This document shows positions 21,374 through 29,315 of a stretch of 64,000 nt of DNA, piece after piece (the first letter of the stretch is position 1; each line of letters opens with the position of its first letter). A program made the position numbers and the translations under genes. The DNA comes from Hyphomicrobiales bacterium (GTDB lineage: Bacteria > Pseudomonadota > Alphaproteobacteria > Rhizobiales > Aestuariivirgaceae), in the NCBI GenBank assembly GCA_016185245.1, contig JACPNZ010000009.1:124001-188000 (forward strand), read 5' to 3'. A model generated the notes under the pieces. That model was not told the DNA's origin. It saw nothing but the letters and a program-made list of their open reading frames with translations, and searched no databases.

Positions 21374-21392
21374 GCGCCCATTTCTAGGGCGC
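21374..21392 (+). promoter_or_regulatory. Hairpin in the leader of hpf
   Basis: GCGCCC and GGGCGC flank a 7-base loop (ATTTCTA) 26 bases before the hpf start, within the 194-base rpoN-hpf gap. TTGACG at 21356-21361 just upstream might be a -35 element. No U-tract follows, so a terminator is unlikely. Confidence 0.3.
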
Positions 21393-21417
21393 GGCGAAAC
21401 GAGGATTTTGCCCGACC

Positions 21418-21993
21418 ATGCAGATCAAGATCACCGGAAAGAACCTCGATATCGGTGACGCGCTACGTGACCATGTCGGGGACCGCCTCCGACAACTCCA
21501 GCAGAAATACTTCGAAGGCACGGTCCATGCCCACGTGACGGTGGAAAAGCAGCGCGCCGGATTCCATTGCGATTGCACCCTGCACCTGGCCACCGGCCTG
21601 GTGCTGCAGGCCCACGGGCACGCGGCCGAGGCCCATCCGGCCTTCGACGGTACCGCCCAGCACCTCGAGCGCCAGCTCAAGCGCTACAAGCAGCGCCTCA
21701 AGGACCATCACAAATCGCGGCGCGAACCGGTGCGGCGCGAGGCAGCCCAGGCCTATGTGATCAGCGCTGCCGACGAACGGGCCGAAGAGCCCGCCGACCT
21801 CAATCCGGTGGTGATCGCCGAGACCGCCACCAGCGTGCCGGAACTGACCGTCGGCGAGGCGGTGATGCAGCTCGATATCTCGAGCGTTCCCTTCGTCTTG
21901 TTCCGCAACAGCGGCCATGGGGCGCTGAACGTTGTCTACCGCCGGCATGACGGCAATATCGGCTGGGTCGATGCCCGGCCGATGGCGCAGTGA
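21418..21993 (+). CDS. hpf: Long-form ribosome hibernation promoting factor HPF
   Basis: 191 residues. The N-terminal S30AE/RaiA domain (QIKITGKNLDIGDALRDHV, HVTVEKQRAGFHCDC) binds the decoding region of the small subunit. A charged linker follows. A C-terminal dimerisation domain (about 125-185, SVPFVLFRNSGHGALNVVYR) is found only in long HPF, which makes 100S ribosome dimers without RMF. It sits after rpoN as in other proteobacteria. ATG 21418 follows GAGGATTTTGCCCGACC. Confidence 0.95.
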   Translation: MQIKITGKNLDIGDALRDHVGDRLRQLQQKYFEGTVHAHVTVEKQRAGFHCDCTLHLATGLVLQAHGHAAEAHPAFDGTAQHLERQLKRYKQRLKDHHKSRREPVRREAAQAYVISAADERAEEPADLNPVVIAETATSVPELTVGEAVMQLDISSVPFVLFRNSGHGALNVVYRRHDGNIGWVDARPMAQ

Positions 21994-22027
21994 TGATCTC
22001 CCAGGAATTGCTCACCAGGACGCTGCC

Positions 22028-22501
22028 ATGACGCTCGACCACATCATCGACGCCCAGTCGGTTCTCGCCAATCTCAAGGTGCAGAACAAGAAGCAGCTCC
22101 TGCAGGAACTGTCGCAGGCGCTGGCCAAGCGCCTGGCGGTCGATTACCGCCTGGTCTTCGAGACCCTGATGACTCGCGAGAAGCTTGGCTCCACCGGCAT
22201 CGGCCAGGGCATCGCCATTCCACATGGCAAAATGGCCACGCTCAATCGCGTTCATGGCATCTTCGCCAAGCTTGCCCAGCCGGTCGATTTCGAGGCCGTC
22301 GACGGCCAGCCGGTCGATCTGGTGTTCGTGCTGCTGGCGCCCGATCACGCCGGAGCCGATCATCTCAAGGCGCTGGCCCGCATCTCGCGGCTCTTGCGCG
22401 ATCCGGCGGCGGTGACGAAATTGCGCGGCACCGAAACCGCCGAAGGCCTCTACGCCATTCTGACGGAGCCATCGGCTTCGGCCAATGCAAGTGCGGCGTG
22501 A
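22028..22501 (+). CDS. ptsN: PTS IIA-like nitrogen regulatory protein PtsN (EIIA-Ntr)
   Basis: 157 residues forming a single PTS EIIA type-2 domain. The phosphorylated histidine is H66 in GIAIPHGK. In the nitrogen-type phosphotransferase system it receives phosphate from NPr and regulates potassium transport, PHB metabolism and stress responses rather than sugar uptake. The rpoN-hpf-ptsN order is classical. The frame is open further upstream, but ATG 22028 gives the family's usual N terminus. Followed by a hairpin before the convergent DUF1150 gene. Confidence 0.95.
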   Translation: MTLDHIIDAQSVLANLKVQNKKQLLQELSQALAKRLAVDYRLVFETLMTREKLGSTGIGQGIAIPHGKMATLNRVHGIFAKLAQPVDFEAVDGQPVDLVFVLLAPDHAGADHLKALARISRLLRDPAAVTKLRGTETAEGLYAILTEPSASANASAA

Positions 22502-22506
22502 AGGGA

Positions 22507-22532
22507 GCGAGTAGCTATGCCCCACTACTCGC
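22507..22532. terminator. Hairpin between convergent ptsN and DUF1150 genes
   Basis: GCGAGTAG (22507-22514) pairs with CTACTCGC (22525-22532) around a 10-base loop. The following bases repeat CTATTCG/CTACTCC units up to 22553, and a second imperfect pairing of AGGGAG..TAGC with GCTACTCCCT is possible. It fills the 54-base gap between two converging genes, so a bidirectional terminator is likely. There is no strong U-tract. Confidence 0.5.
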
Positions 22533-22555
22533 TATTCGCTACTCCCTATTCGCCC

Positions 22556-22819
22556 TCAATGCACGCTCATCGGCAGGAGCTCGTGCTCGAAAGCCGAGCC
22601 GATCGCGGCTTCGCGGCTGCCTGAGATCGATACCGGGCTGCCGTCGGCGTTGTAGAGACAGAACAGCTTGGTATTGGGTGCCATCGCCGGCGGGCTGCCC
22701 AGGAGGCGGACGGCCTCGTCAGTCTCGATCTCGCGGATATAGGCCAGGGCGCCGCCGCCCAGGCGGGCGAAATCCTGCTGGGAAATCTCCAGGGTCTTCT
22801 TGACGTTCTCGGCGTTCAT
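22556..22819 (-). CDS. DUF1150 family protein
   Basis: 87 residues; small acidic protein with the features of DUF1150 (FARLGGGALAYIREI, PNTKLFCLYNADG, HELLPMSVH). Its function is unknown. The family is confined largely to alphaproteobacteria and often follows small heat-shock genes, as here. ATG 22819 has GGAGG eight bases upstream and is preferred over the in-frame TTG at 22834. The hsp20 stop lies four bases before this ATG, so the pair is co-transcribed. Confidence 0.87.
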   Translation of the reverse strand: MNAENVKKTLEISQQDFARLGGGALAYIREIETDEAVRLLGSPPAMAPNTKLFCLYNADGSPVSISGSREAAIGSAFEHELLPMSVH

Positions 22820-22823
22820 GGTC

Positions 22824-23246
22824 CTATCCTCCAATCTCGATACGGCGCACCAGGCGTTTCGGTTCCGGCCGCTCGAGATTTATTTCGAGAAGGCCGCTGG
22901 TCAGCCGGGCGCTCCGCACCTCCATCCCGTCGGCCAACACGAAGGCCCGGGCGAACTGGCGCGCCGCGATGCCGCGGTGCAGATAGGCGCGGGTCTCGTC
23001 GTCGTTCTGGCGACCGCGGATCATGAGCTGATTTTCCTCGATGGTCACGTCGATTTCGTCGCGGCCGAAACCCGCCACCGCAAGGGTGATGCGCAGGCGC
23101 TCGGCCTCGCCCTCGGCCCGCGGCAGGCGCTCGATATTGTAGGGGGGATAGCCGTCGCCCGAGGTCTTGACGGCCCGCTCGAGCAGGCGCTCGAGATCGT
23201 CGAAACCCAGAAGCAATGGCGACGAGAACATAGGTACGCGCGACAT
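22824..23246 (-). CDS. Hsp20/alpha-crystallin small heat-shock protein (IbpA-like)
   Basis: 140 residues. A short N-terminal arm (SSPLLLGFDDLERLLERA) and the YPPYNIER motif precede an alpha-crystallin domain (about 35-125: LAVAGFGRDEIDVTIEEN, LHRGIAARQFARAFVLADG). The C-terminal tail follows the GLLEINLERPEPKR segment. It is an ATP-independent holdase. ATG 23246 was chosen from homology; the frame is open far upstream across the neighbouring gene. First gene of the hsp20-DUF1150 operon. Confidence 0.93.
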   Translation of the reverse strand: MSRVPMFSSPLLLGFDDLERLLERAVKTSGDGYPPYNIERLPRAEGEAERLRITLAVAGFGRDEIDVTIEENQLMIRGRQNDDETRAYLHRGIAARQFARAFVLADGMEVRSARLTSGLLEINLERPEPKRLVRRIEIGG

Positions 23247-23310
23247 ATCGTAGCCCTCTTTCAAGCAGCACCGGTTCCGCGGCCCATTTGGCACCGCGGC
23301 ATCCATCGTT

Positions 23311-23343
23311 CCATATATGAAAACCGGTACGGGCGGATTCAAG
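23311..23343 (-). promoter_or_regulatory. Possible heat-shock (RpoH-like) promoter of hsp20
   Basis: On the minus strand CCCTTGAA (ending at 23338) is followed about 18 bases later by CATATATGG (23319-23311). The -35-like box suits RpoH; the spacing and -10 match the alphaproteobacterial consensus only loosely. Confidence 0.3.
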
Positions 23344-23480
23344 GGTTTGGCAGTCGCTGCCGGAGCCGCCTGCCAGCACCCTTGACGGCGGCGGCGCCAT
23401 TTGATCATGTGGTAAAAAACCGGAGCTTGCCGATGACAGGCCCCGGCGCTCAACCCGCCGCATAACCCAGGGAGATATCC

Positions 23481-24482
23481 ATGAACAAACGCACCCTTCT
23501 CGCCGCCGCCGCCAGCCTCGCCATGATGGCTGTCTCGGCCTTGGCCGCCGACGACAAGCCGGCCATCGTCTTCGACATCGGCGGCAAGTTCGACAAATCC
23601 TTCAACGAGTCGATGTATAACGGCGCCGAACGGTTCAAGAAGGAGAGCGGCATCCAGTACGGCGAGTTTGAGATCGCCAACGAGGCCCAGCGCGAACAGG
23701 CGATCCGCAATTTCGCCGACCAGGGCTATAGCCCAATCATCGCGGCGGGTTTCGCCCAGGCCGCCGCCGTCGAGAAGGTCGCCAAGGAATATCCCGATCT
23801 CAAGTTCGCCATCGTCGACATGGTGGTGGACCTTCCCAACGTGCAGTCGATCGTGTTCAAGGAGCAGGAGGGCTCCTATCTGGTCGGCATGCTGGCCGGC
23901 CTGGCGTCGAAGACCGGCAAGGTCGGTTTTGTCGGCGGCATGGATATTCCGCTCATTCGCAAGTTCGGCTGCGGCTATGTGCAGGGGGTGAAGGCGGTGC
24001 GGCCCGACGCCACGGTGTTCCAGAACATGACCGGCGACACGGGGGCGGCCTGGAACGATCCGGTGAAGGGCGGCGAAATCACCAAAGGCCAGATGGCCCA
24101 GGGAGCGGATGTGGTCTATGCCGCAGCCGGCGCCACCGGGCTTGGCGTGCTGCAGGCGGCTGCCGACGGCGGCGCCTTGTCGATCGGCGTCGACGCCAAC
24201 CAGAACTACCTGCATCCCGGCAAGGTCCTGACCTCGATGATGAAGCGGGTCGACGTCGCCGTCTACAACGCCATGAAGTCGGGCAAGGACGGCACCTTCA
24301 AGTCCGGCATCCAGGAGCTCGGCCTGGCCCAAGACGGCGTGGGTTACGCCATGGACGACTACAACAAGCCCTTGGTCACCGCCGACATGCAGGCCAAGGT
24401 GGAAGCCGCCAAGGCCGGCATCATCGCCGGCAAGATCCAGGTGCACGACTACACCGCCGACAACAAGTGCCCGGCTGAGTAA
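23481..24482 (+). CDS. BMP-family substrate-binding lipoprotein-like protein of a nucleoside ABC importer
   Basis: 333 residues with a signal peptide (LLAAAASLAMMAVSALA) and a BMP/Med-type periplasmic binding fold (IVFDIGGKFDKSFNESMYNG, ANEAQREQAI, GVDANQNYLHPGKVLTSM). There is no lipobox cysteine, so it is soluble periplasmic. Members such as PnrA/BmpA and rhizobial relatives bind purine and other nucleosides. The downstream ATPase, two permeases, cytidine deaminase and nucleoside phosphorylases strongly support nucleoside uptake. GGGAG precedes ATG 23481. Confidence 0.93.
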   Translation: MNKRTLLAAAASLAMMAVSALAADDKPAIVFDIGGKFDKSFNESMYNGAERFKKESGIQYGEFEIANEAQREQAIRNFADQGYSPIIAAGFAQAAAVEKVAKEYPDLKFAIVDMVVDLPNVQSIVFKEQEGSYLVGMLAGLASKTGKVGFVGGMDIPLIRKFGCGYVQGVKAVRPDATVFQNMTGDTGAAWNDPVKGGEITKGQMAQGADVVYAAAGATGLGVLQAAADGGALSIGVDANQNYLHPGKVLTSMMKRVDVAVYNAMKSGKDGTFKSGIQELGLAQDGVGYAMDDYNKPLVTADMQAKVEAAKAGIIAGKIQVHDYTADNKCPAE

Positions 24483-24495
24483 GGATGCTCTTTAT

Positions 24496-24602
24496 CCCTC
24501 CCTTCACGGGGAGGGTGGCGAGACCGAAGGTCGAGCCGGGTGGGGTGATCGCGTCACCCCTACCCGGCTCCTTCGGAGCGACCCTCCCCGTGAAGGGGGA
24601 GG
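24496..24602. repeat. Large imperfect inverted repeat between bmp substrate-binding and ATPase genes
   Basis: Two arms of about 50 bases pair nearly completely around a short centre (TCGCG near 24549-24553). The left arm starts CCCTCCCTTCACGGGGAGG and the right ends CCCTCCCCGTGAAGGGGGAGG. Long GC-rich palindromes beginning CCCTCCC..CACGGGGAGGG are, from memory, dispersed intergenic repeats in many alphaproteobacteria. Here it could attenuate or process the mRNA so that the binding protein is made in excess over the membrane parts. Confidence 0.75.
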
Positions 24603-24630
24603 AACAAGGGGGCAGCGGCACCGGGGCATC

Positions 24631-26148
24631 ATGACTCCCGCCATCGAACTCATCGGCATCGACAAGCGTTTCGGCTCGGTGCACGCCAACAAGGACGTGT
24701 CGCTGGCGATCGGCAAGGGCTCGATCCACGGCATCATCGGCGAGAACGGGGCCGGCAAGTCGACGCTGATGTCGATCCTCTTCGGCTTCTATCATGCCGA
24801 CAAGGGCGAAATCCGTGTGGGTGGCAAGCCGGTGAAGATCAAGTCGTCGGCCGACGCCATCGCCCACGGCGTCGGCATGGTGCATCAACACTTCATGCTG
24901 GTCGAACCCTTCACGGTTCTCGAGAATGTCGTGCTGGGCGCGGAAGGTGCGGCCCTCATCGGACCGGCGCTCGCCAGGGCCCGGGCCGAGCTCGAGCATC
25001 TCGCCCATAATTACGAACTCGACGTCGATCCCGATGCCACCATCGGCGAGCTTCCGGTCGGCCTGCAGCAGCGGGTGGAAATCCTCAAAGCCCTGTTCAA
25101 GGGCGCGGAAGTCCTCATTCTCGACGAGCCGACCGGCGTCTTGACCCCCGACGAGGCCGACCAGTTGTTCCGCATCCTGGGGACGCTGCGCGACCAGGGC
25201 AAGACCGTCATTCTCATCACCCACAAGCTGCGCGAGATCATGGCGATCACCGATCGCGTCTCGGTGATGCGCCGCGGCGAAATGGTCGGCACCAAGGAGA
25301 CCAAACAGACCTCGGTCGAGGAACTGGCCGAGATGATGGTCGGCCGCCGGGTGCTGCTCCGGGTCGAAAAGGGCGAGGCCAATCCGGGCGAAACGGTGCT
25401 CGAAGTGAAGAACCTGACCTGGCGCGACCGCAAGGGCACGGCGCGGGTCGACAATGTCTCGTTCAACGTCAGGAAGGGCGAGATCGTCGGCATCGCCGGG
25501 GTCTCGGGCAACGGCCAATCGGAGCTGCTCGACGTGATCGCCGGCATCGCGCGCGCCACCTCCGGCGAGATCGTCTTCGAAGGCAAGAGCATCGGCGCAC
25601 TCGCCGATCCGCGCTATCTGCGCCGCGAGGGTGTGGCCCACGTGCCGGAAGATCGTCAGCATCGCGGGCTGGTCAATTCCTTCGATGCCTCGGAATCGAG
25701 CATTCTCGGCTGGCATTTCGAGGAGACGCTGGGCCGGGGCTTCCACCTCGACCGCCGGGCGGTGGTCGAGCGCTGCCGCCACGAAATGCAGGACTTCGAC
25801 GTGCGCCCTGCCGATCCCTATCTGAAGAGCGCCAAGTTTTCCGGCGGCAATCAGCAGAAGATCATCCTGGCCCGCGAAATCTCGCGCGATCCCGATCTGT
25901 TGATCGTCGGCCAGCCGACCCGCGGCGTCGACATCGGCGCCATCGAGTTCATCCACAAGCGCCTCATCGCGCTCCGCGACCAGGGCAAGGCGATCCTTCT
26001 CGTCTCGGTCGAGCTCGACGAGATCCGCTCGCTCTCCGACCGCATCCTGGTGATGTTCGCCGGCAAGATCATGGGCGAGCGCGATGCGTCCGCCGACGAA
26101 CGCGAGCTCGGCCTCCTGATGGCCGGAGTCGCCAAGGAGGCTGCCTGA
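24631..26148 (+). CDS. Nucleoside ABC importer ATP-binding protein (tandem ATPase)
   Basis: 505 residues with two ATPase domains, as in the ribose/nucleoside class. The first has GENGAGKST, the Q-loop HQHFML and Walker B VLILDEPTGVLTP. The signature is degenerate (LPVGLQQRVEILKAL). The second domain (from about 255) has a degenerate Walker A (GVSGNGQSE), SGGNQQKIILAREI and LLIVGQPTRGVD. This asymmetry is normal for BmpB/NupA-type and RbsA-type ATPases. It joins the first permease by TGATG at 26146-26150. Confidence 0.95.
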   Translation: MTPAIELIGIDKRFGSVHANKDVSLAIGKGSIHGIIGENGAGKSTLMSILFGFYHADKGEIRVGGKPVKIKSSADAIAHGVGMVHQHFMLVEPFTVLENVVLGAEGAALIGPALARARAELEHLAHNYELDVDPDATIGELPVGLQQRVEILKALFKGAEVLILDEPTGVLTPDEADQLFRILGTLRDQGKTVILITHKLREIMAITDRVSVMRRGEMVGTKETKQTSVEELAEMMVGRRVLLRVEKGEANPGETVLEVKNLTWRDRKGTARVDNVSFNVRKGEIVGIAGVSGNGQSELLDVIAGIARATSGEIVFEGKSIGALADPRYLRREGVAHVPEDRQHRGLVNSFDASESSILGWHFEETLGRGFHLDRRAVVERCRHEMQDFDVRPADPYLKSAKFSGGNQQKIILAREISRDPDLLIVGQPTRGVDIGAIEFIHKRLIALRDQGKAILLVSVELDEIRSLSDRILVMFAGKIMGERDASADERELGLLMAGVAKEAA

Positions 26149-27242
26149 TGGCTGCCCCGCGCAGCGAGCTTCCGGCCTGGGTCGATATCGGCCTCATTCC
26201 GCTGCTCAATCTGGCGGTGGCGCTGATCGTCGCCGGCCTGGTCGTGGTGATCATCGGGGAAAATCCGCTGCAGGCCTTAGGGATCATGCTCAACGGCGCG
26301 CTCGGGTCGTTCAAGGGCTGGAGCTATCTCTTCTACTACACCACCAATTTCACCTTCACCGGGCTGGCCGTGGCGGTGGCCTTCCATGCCGGCCTGTTCA
26401 ACATCGGTGGCGAGGGCCAGGCCTATTTCGCCGGACTGGGTGCGGCGATCGTCGGCCTCAACCTCGAATTTCTGCCCTGGCCCATCGTCATTCCGCTGGC
26501 CGTCCTGGCGAGTGCGGGTTTCGGCGCCTTCTGGGCCTGGGTGCCGGGCGTCTTGCAGGCCAAGCGCGGCAGCCACATCGTCATCACCACCATCATGTTC
26601 AATTTCATCGCCGCCAGCCTGATGGTCTATCTGATCAACAACGTGTTCCGCCCGGTCGGCCGCATGGCGGTGGAAAGCCGCGAAATTACCGGCGCCTATA
26701 TTCTGAACTTCCGCGAACTCGGCCGGCTCATCGGCTGGAAGCTGCCATCGACGCCGCTCAATCCGACGATATTTCTGGCGTTCCTCGCGGCCTGGGGAGT
26801 CTGGTACCTGTTGTGGCGCACCAAGCTCGGTTATGAAATCCGTACCGTCGGCGCCAATCCGGAGGCCGCTGCCTATGCCGGCATCGACCAGGCCCGCATC
26901 ATCACCGTCTCCATGGCGATCTCCGGCGCACTCGCCGGCCTGCTCTCGGTCAACGAGGTCCTCGGCGTGCAGCACCGCCTGCTCCTGGAATTCGCCGGCG
27001 GCGCCGGCTTCGTCGGCATCGCGGTTGCTCTCATGGGGCGCTCGCACCCGGTGGGCATCGTGCTCGCCGCCATGCTGTTCGGCCTCCTTTACCAGGGCGG
27101 CACCGAACTGTCTTTTGCCAGGCCACTGATCTCGCGCGACATGATCGTGGTGATCCAGGGCCTGGTCATCCTGTTCATGGGGGCGCTCGAATATGCCTTC
27201 CGGCCGTGGATGGCAGCCCTGTTCTTCAAGCCGGAGGATTGA
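26148..27242 (+). CDS. Nucleoside ABC importer permease 1
   Basis: 364 residues, eight or more membrane segments of the BPD_transp_2 family. Typical stretches are FHAGLFNIGGEGQAYFAGL, the coupling-region RTVGANPEAAAYAGI, and AVALMGRSHPVGIVLAA. It forms the inner-membrane channel with the second permease. The gene overlaps the ATPase by one base, and its stop is 3 bases before the next start. Confidence 0.95.
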   Translation: MAAPRSELPAWVDIGLIPLLNLAVALIVAGLVVVIIGENPLQALGIMLNGALGSFKGWSYLFYYTTNFTFTGLAVAVAFHAGLFNIGGEGQAYFAGLGAAIVGLNLEFLPWPIVIPLAVLASAGFGAFWAWVPGVLQAKRGSHIVITTIMFNFIAASLMVYLINNVFRPVGRMAVESREITGAYILNFRELGRLIGWKLPSTPLNPTIFLAFLAAWGVWYLLWRTKLGYEIRTVGANPEAAAYAGIDQARIITVSMAISGALAGLLSVNEVLGVQHRLLLEFAGGAGFVGIAVALMGRSHPVGIVLAAMLFGLLYQGGTELSFARPLISRDMIVVIQGLVILFMGALEYAFRPWMAALFFKPED

Positions 27243-27245
27243 GTC

Positions 27246-28208
27246 ATGGACCCGTCGCTCATTCCCGAAATCCTCGCCTCGTCGATCCGCATGGCGGTGC
27301 CCTTGATCCTCGCCAGCCTGGCGGGGCTGTGGTCGGAGCGTTCCGGCATCGTCGACATCGGGCTTGAAGGCAAGATGCTGGCGGCGGCCTTTGCGGCGGC
27401 CTCGGCGTCCTTTTACTTTCAGTCGGCCTGGGCCGGGCTTTTCATCGCCATTCTGGTGTCGCTCGCCATGGCGCTGGTCCATGGCTATGCCTCGATCAAT
27501 CAGCGCGGCAATCAGGTGGTTTCGGGGGTGGCTATCAACATGCTGGCGGCAGGGCTGGCGGTGGTTCTGGGCAATACCTGGTTCAAGGAGGGCGGTCGGA
27601 CGCCTGCGCTTTCCGAGGCCATGCGCTTCATGCCGATCGATCTGCCGGGGGCCACAGCACTCGCCGACATTCCGGTCCTCGCCGGCCTCGCCAAAATCGT
27701 GTCGGGCCATTCGCTGCTCACCTATCTCGCTTTGGCGCTGGTGCCGCTTTCGGCCTGGGCCCTGGCCCGGACGCGCTTCGGCCTGAGACTCCGGGCGGTC
27801 GGCGAAAATCCCCATGCGGTCGATACGGCGGGCATTTCGGTGGCACGGCTGCGCTACCAGGCGGTGATCATCGCCGGCGTCCTCTGCGGCATCGCCGGGG
27901 CCTATATCTCGACCTCTTTGTCGGCGAGCTTCGTGCGCGACATGTCGGCGGGCCGCGGCTTCATGGCGCTGGCGGCCCTGATCTTCGCCAATTGGCGGGC
28001 CTGGCCGGCGCTTTACACCTGCCTGCTGTTCGGCTTCCTGCAGGCGATCGGCAATTTCATGCAAGGCGCCCGCATCGGGCAATTCGAAATTCCGGTGCAG
28101 TTCTTCAACACGCTGCCCTACCTGATGACCGTGGTGCTGCTGGCGGGATTCATCGGCAAGTCGATTCCGCCGCGCGCCTCCGGCATCCCCTATACCAAGG
28201 ACCGCTGA
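27246..28208 (+). CDS. Nucleoside ABC importer permease 2
   Basis: 320 residues, the BPD_transp_2 partner of the previous gene. SERSGIVDIGLEGKMLAAAF, RAVGENPHAVDTAGI and GRGFMALAALIFANW are diagnostic. The two permeases probably form a heterodimer. One base separates its stop from cdd, so the importer and the salvage enzymes are one transcription unit. Confidence 0.95.
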   Translation: MDPSLIPEILASSIRMAVPLILASLAGLWSERSGIVDIGLEGKMLAAAFAAASASFYFQSAWAGLFIAILVSLAMALVHGYASINQRGNQVVSGVAINMLAAGLAVVLGNTWFKEGGRTPALSEAMRFMPIDLPGATALADIPVLAGLAKIVSGHSLLTYLALALVPLSAWALARTRFGLRLRAVGENPHAVDTAGISVARLRYQAVIIAGVLCGIAGAYISTSLSASFVRDMSAGRGFMALAALIFANWRAWPALYTCLLFGFLQAIGNFMQGARIGQFEIPVQFFNTLPYLMTVVLLAGFIGKSIPPRASGIPYTKDR

Positions 28209-28209
28209 G

Positions 28210-28596
28210 ATGGACGATCTGGTCGCCGCCGCCAGGGCGGCCCGCCTGAAGGCGCACGCGCCCTACTCGAAATTCCTTGTCGGGGCGGCGGTGCGCGACG
28301 AACGGGGCCGGGTGTTCGGCGGCTGCAATGTCGAGAACGCCGCCTATCCGCAGGGCTGGTGCGCCGAGACCTCGGCGATCGCCGCCCTGGTGATGGCCGG
28401 CGGCCGGAAGATCACCGAGGTGGCGGTCGTCGGCGACGGCCTCGTCACCCCCTGCGGCGGCTGTCGCCAGAAGATCCGCGAATTCGCCAGCCCGGATGTC
28501 AAGATCCACGTCTGCGGCGAGGACGGTGCCATCCGCCGCAGCTTCACCCTCGACGAACTCCTGCCCTTCTCCTTCGGCCCGGAGCATTTACGATAG
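28210..28596 (+). CDS. cdd: Cytidine deaminase
   Basis: 128 residues, the homotetrameric small form. It deaminates cytidine and deoxycytidine to uridine and deoxyuridine. The zinc site is C51, C82 and C85 (GWCAETSA and PCGGCRQ) with catalytic E53. NVENAAYPQG is the conserved substrate loop. It lies immediately after the importer. Its stop is only four bases before the -35 element of the toxin-antitoxin-like module. Confidence 0.95.
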   Translation: MDDLVAAARAARLKAHAPYSKFLVGAAVRDERGRVFGGCNVENAAYPQGWCAETSAIAALVMAGGRKITEVAVVGDGLVTPCGGCRQKIREFASPDVKIHVCGEDGAIRRSFTLDELLPFSFGPEHLR

Positions 28597-28599
28597 ATC

Positions 28600-28628
28600 T
28601 TGCGGAATATACGAATATTCTGTAATAT
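28600..28628 (+). promoter_or_regulatory. Promoter with palindromic operator for the toxin-antitoxin-like module
   Basis: TTGCGG (28600-28605), a 17-base spacer and TAATAT (28623-28628) form a good sigma-70 promoter. A perfect inverted repeat, GAATAT-ACGA-ATATTC (28605-28620), fills the spacer, the position expected for an autoregulatory antitoxin operator. The stretch is far more AT-rich than its surroundings. Confidence 0.72.
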
Positions 28629-28652
28629 GCGGAAAATGCGTATAGGTGTCCA

Positions 28653-28898
28653 ATGAAAACATTTTCCACCGCCGAACTGGCCCGCAAGGTCGGGGATGTC
28701 ACTCACGCCGCTTCGAAGGCGCCCATCGCCATTACCCAGCACAGGAAGCCCCGTTACGTGCTGATGAGTTTCGAGACTTTCCAGCGGTTGAATCCCCAGC
28801 GGGCCTACAGCGTCGAAGACACGCCCGATGAAGTGGCGGAGTGGCTCCTGCCGGGCCTGGATCGCATTGCCGCCGGCGACTTCGACGATGAGGAATGA
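28653..28898 (+). CDS. Phd/YefM-family antitoxin
   Basis: 81 residues. The N-terminal DNA-binding part (TFSTAELARKVGDVTHAASK, ITQHRKPRYVLMSFETFQRL) has the Phd/YefM arrangement: a short AELARK helix, then a beta-hairpin with the QHRKPRYVLMS motif. The acidic tail (VAEWLLPGLDRIAAGDFDDEE) would wrap the toxin. It is preceded by its own promoter and palindrome and overlaps the next gene by 11 bases, the usual coupling in toxin-antitoxin pairs. It interrupts the nucleoside salvage operon. Confidence 0.82.
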   Translation: MKTFSTAELARKVGDVTHAASKAPIAITQHRKPRYVLMSFETFQRLNPQRAYSVEDTPDEVAEWLLPGLDRIAAGDFDDEE

Positions 28899-29304
28899 AT
28901 CACATCCGGAAGGAACCGTTCTAAAATACCCCTACCTTTGGCTGCATCAGTCGGCTCTGCCCGAATTCGTCCCGAAGGACCGCGCAGCTTGCTTGATTAT
29001 GAAGATGAAAGGGCTGACAAAAACCCACGTGGTTATCCTGGCAATCAGCGACATGGGCGACAGCGCGAGCGGCACTTGCATCGAGATCCCCGATACCGAA
29101 AAGCGCCGGGCGGGATTGAGTGAGTTTCGCCCAGCCTATGTTCATCTCGCCGAATACAACGTCGATCAAACGCCCGACTCTCTTTACTATAATCCCGCAG
29201 CAGGACCTTTGGGGCGATTCAGCAGGCCCTTCATCACCCAAGTCGCACACGCGCTTCTGACTAACCTTCGCAACAGGCGCGCTGTCCGTATCGATCGCCA
29301 ATGA
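28888..29304 (+). CDS. Putative toxin partner, PemK-like in alphaproteobacteria
   Basis: About 138 residues from ATG 28888; no signal peptide or membrane segment. Visible blocks are LKYPYLWLHQ, a beta-rich middle (HVVILAISDMGDSASG), EIPDTEKRRAGLSEF, HLAEYNVDQTPDSLYY and GRFSRPFITQVAHALL. This pattern recalls alphaproteobacterial proteins annotated as growth inhibitor PemK-like or hypothetical, but that memory was not checked. Its position directly after a Phd-like antitoxin, with an 11-base overlap, is the main evidence for a toxin role. It could instead be an unrelated conserved protein. Visibly less GC-rich than the flanking salvage genes. Confidence 0.6.
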   Translation: MRNESHPEGTVLKYPYLWLHQSALPEFVPKDRAACLIMKMKGLTKTHVVILAISDMGDSASGTCIEIPDTEKRRAGLSEFRPAYVHLAEYNVDQTPDSLYYNPAAGPLGRFSRPFITQVAHALLTNLRNRRAVRIDRQ

Positions 29305-29315
29305 GCGCACTGTAG

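Noticed and set aside
26277-28082. 600-codon open frame antisense to the two permeases
   Set aside because: Composition is low-complexity Arg/Gly/His/Gln and the sense frames are typical membrane permeases joined by normal spacing.
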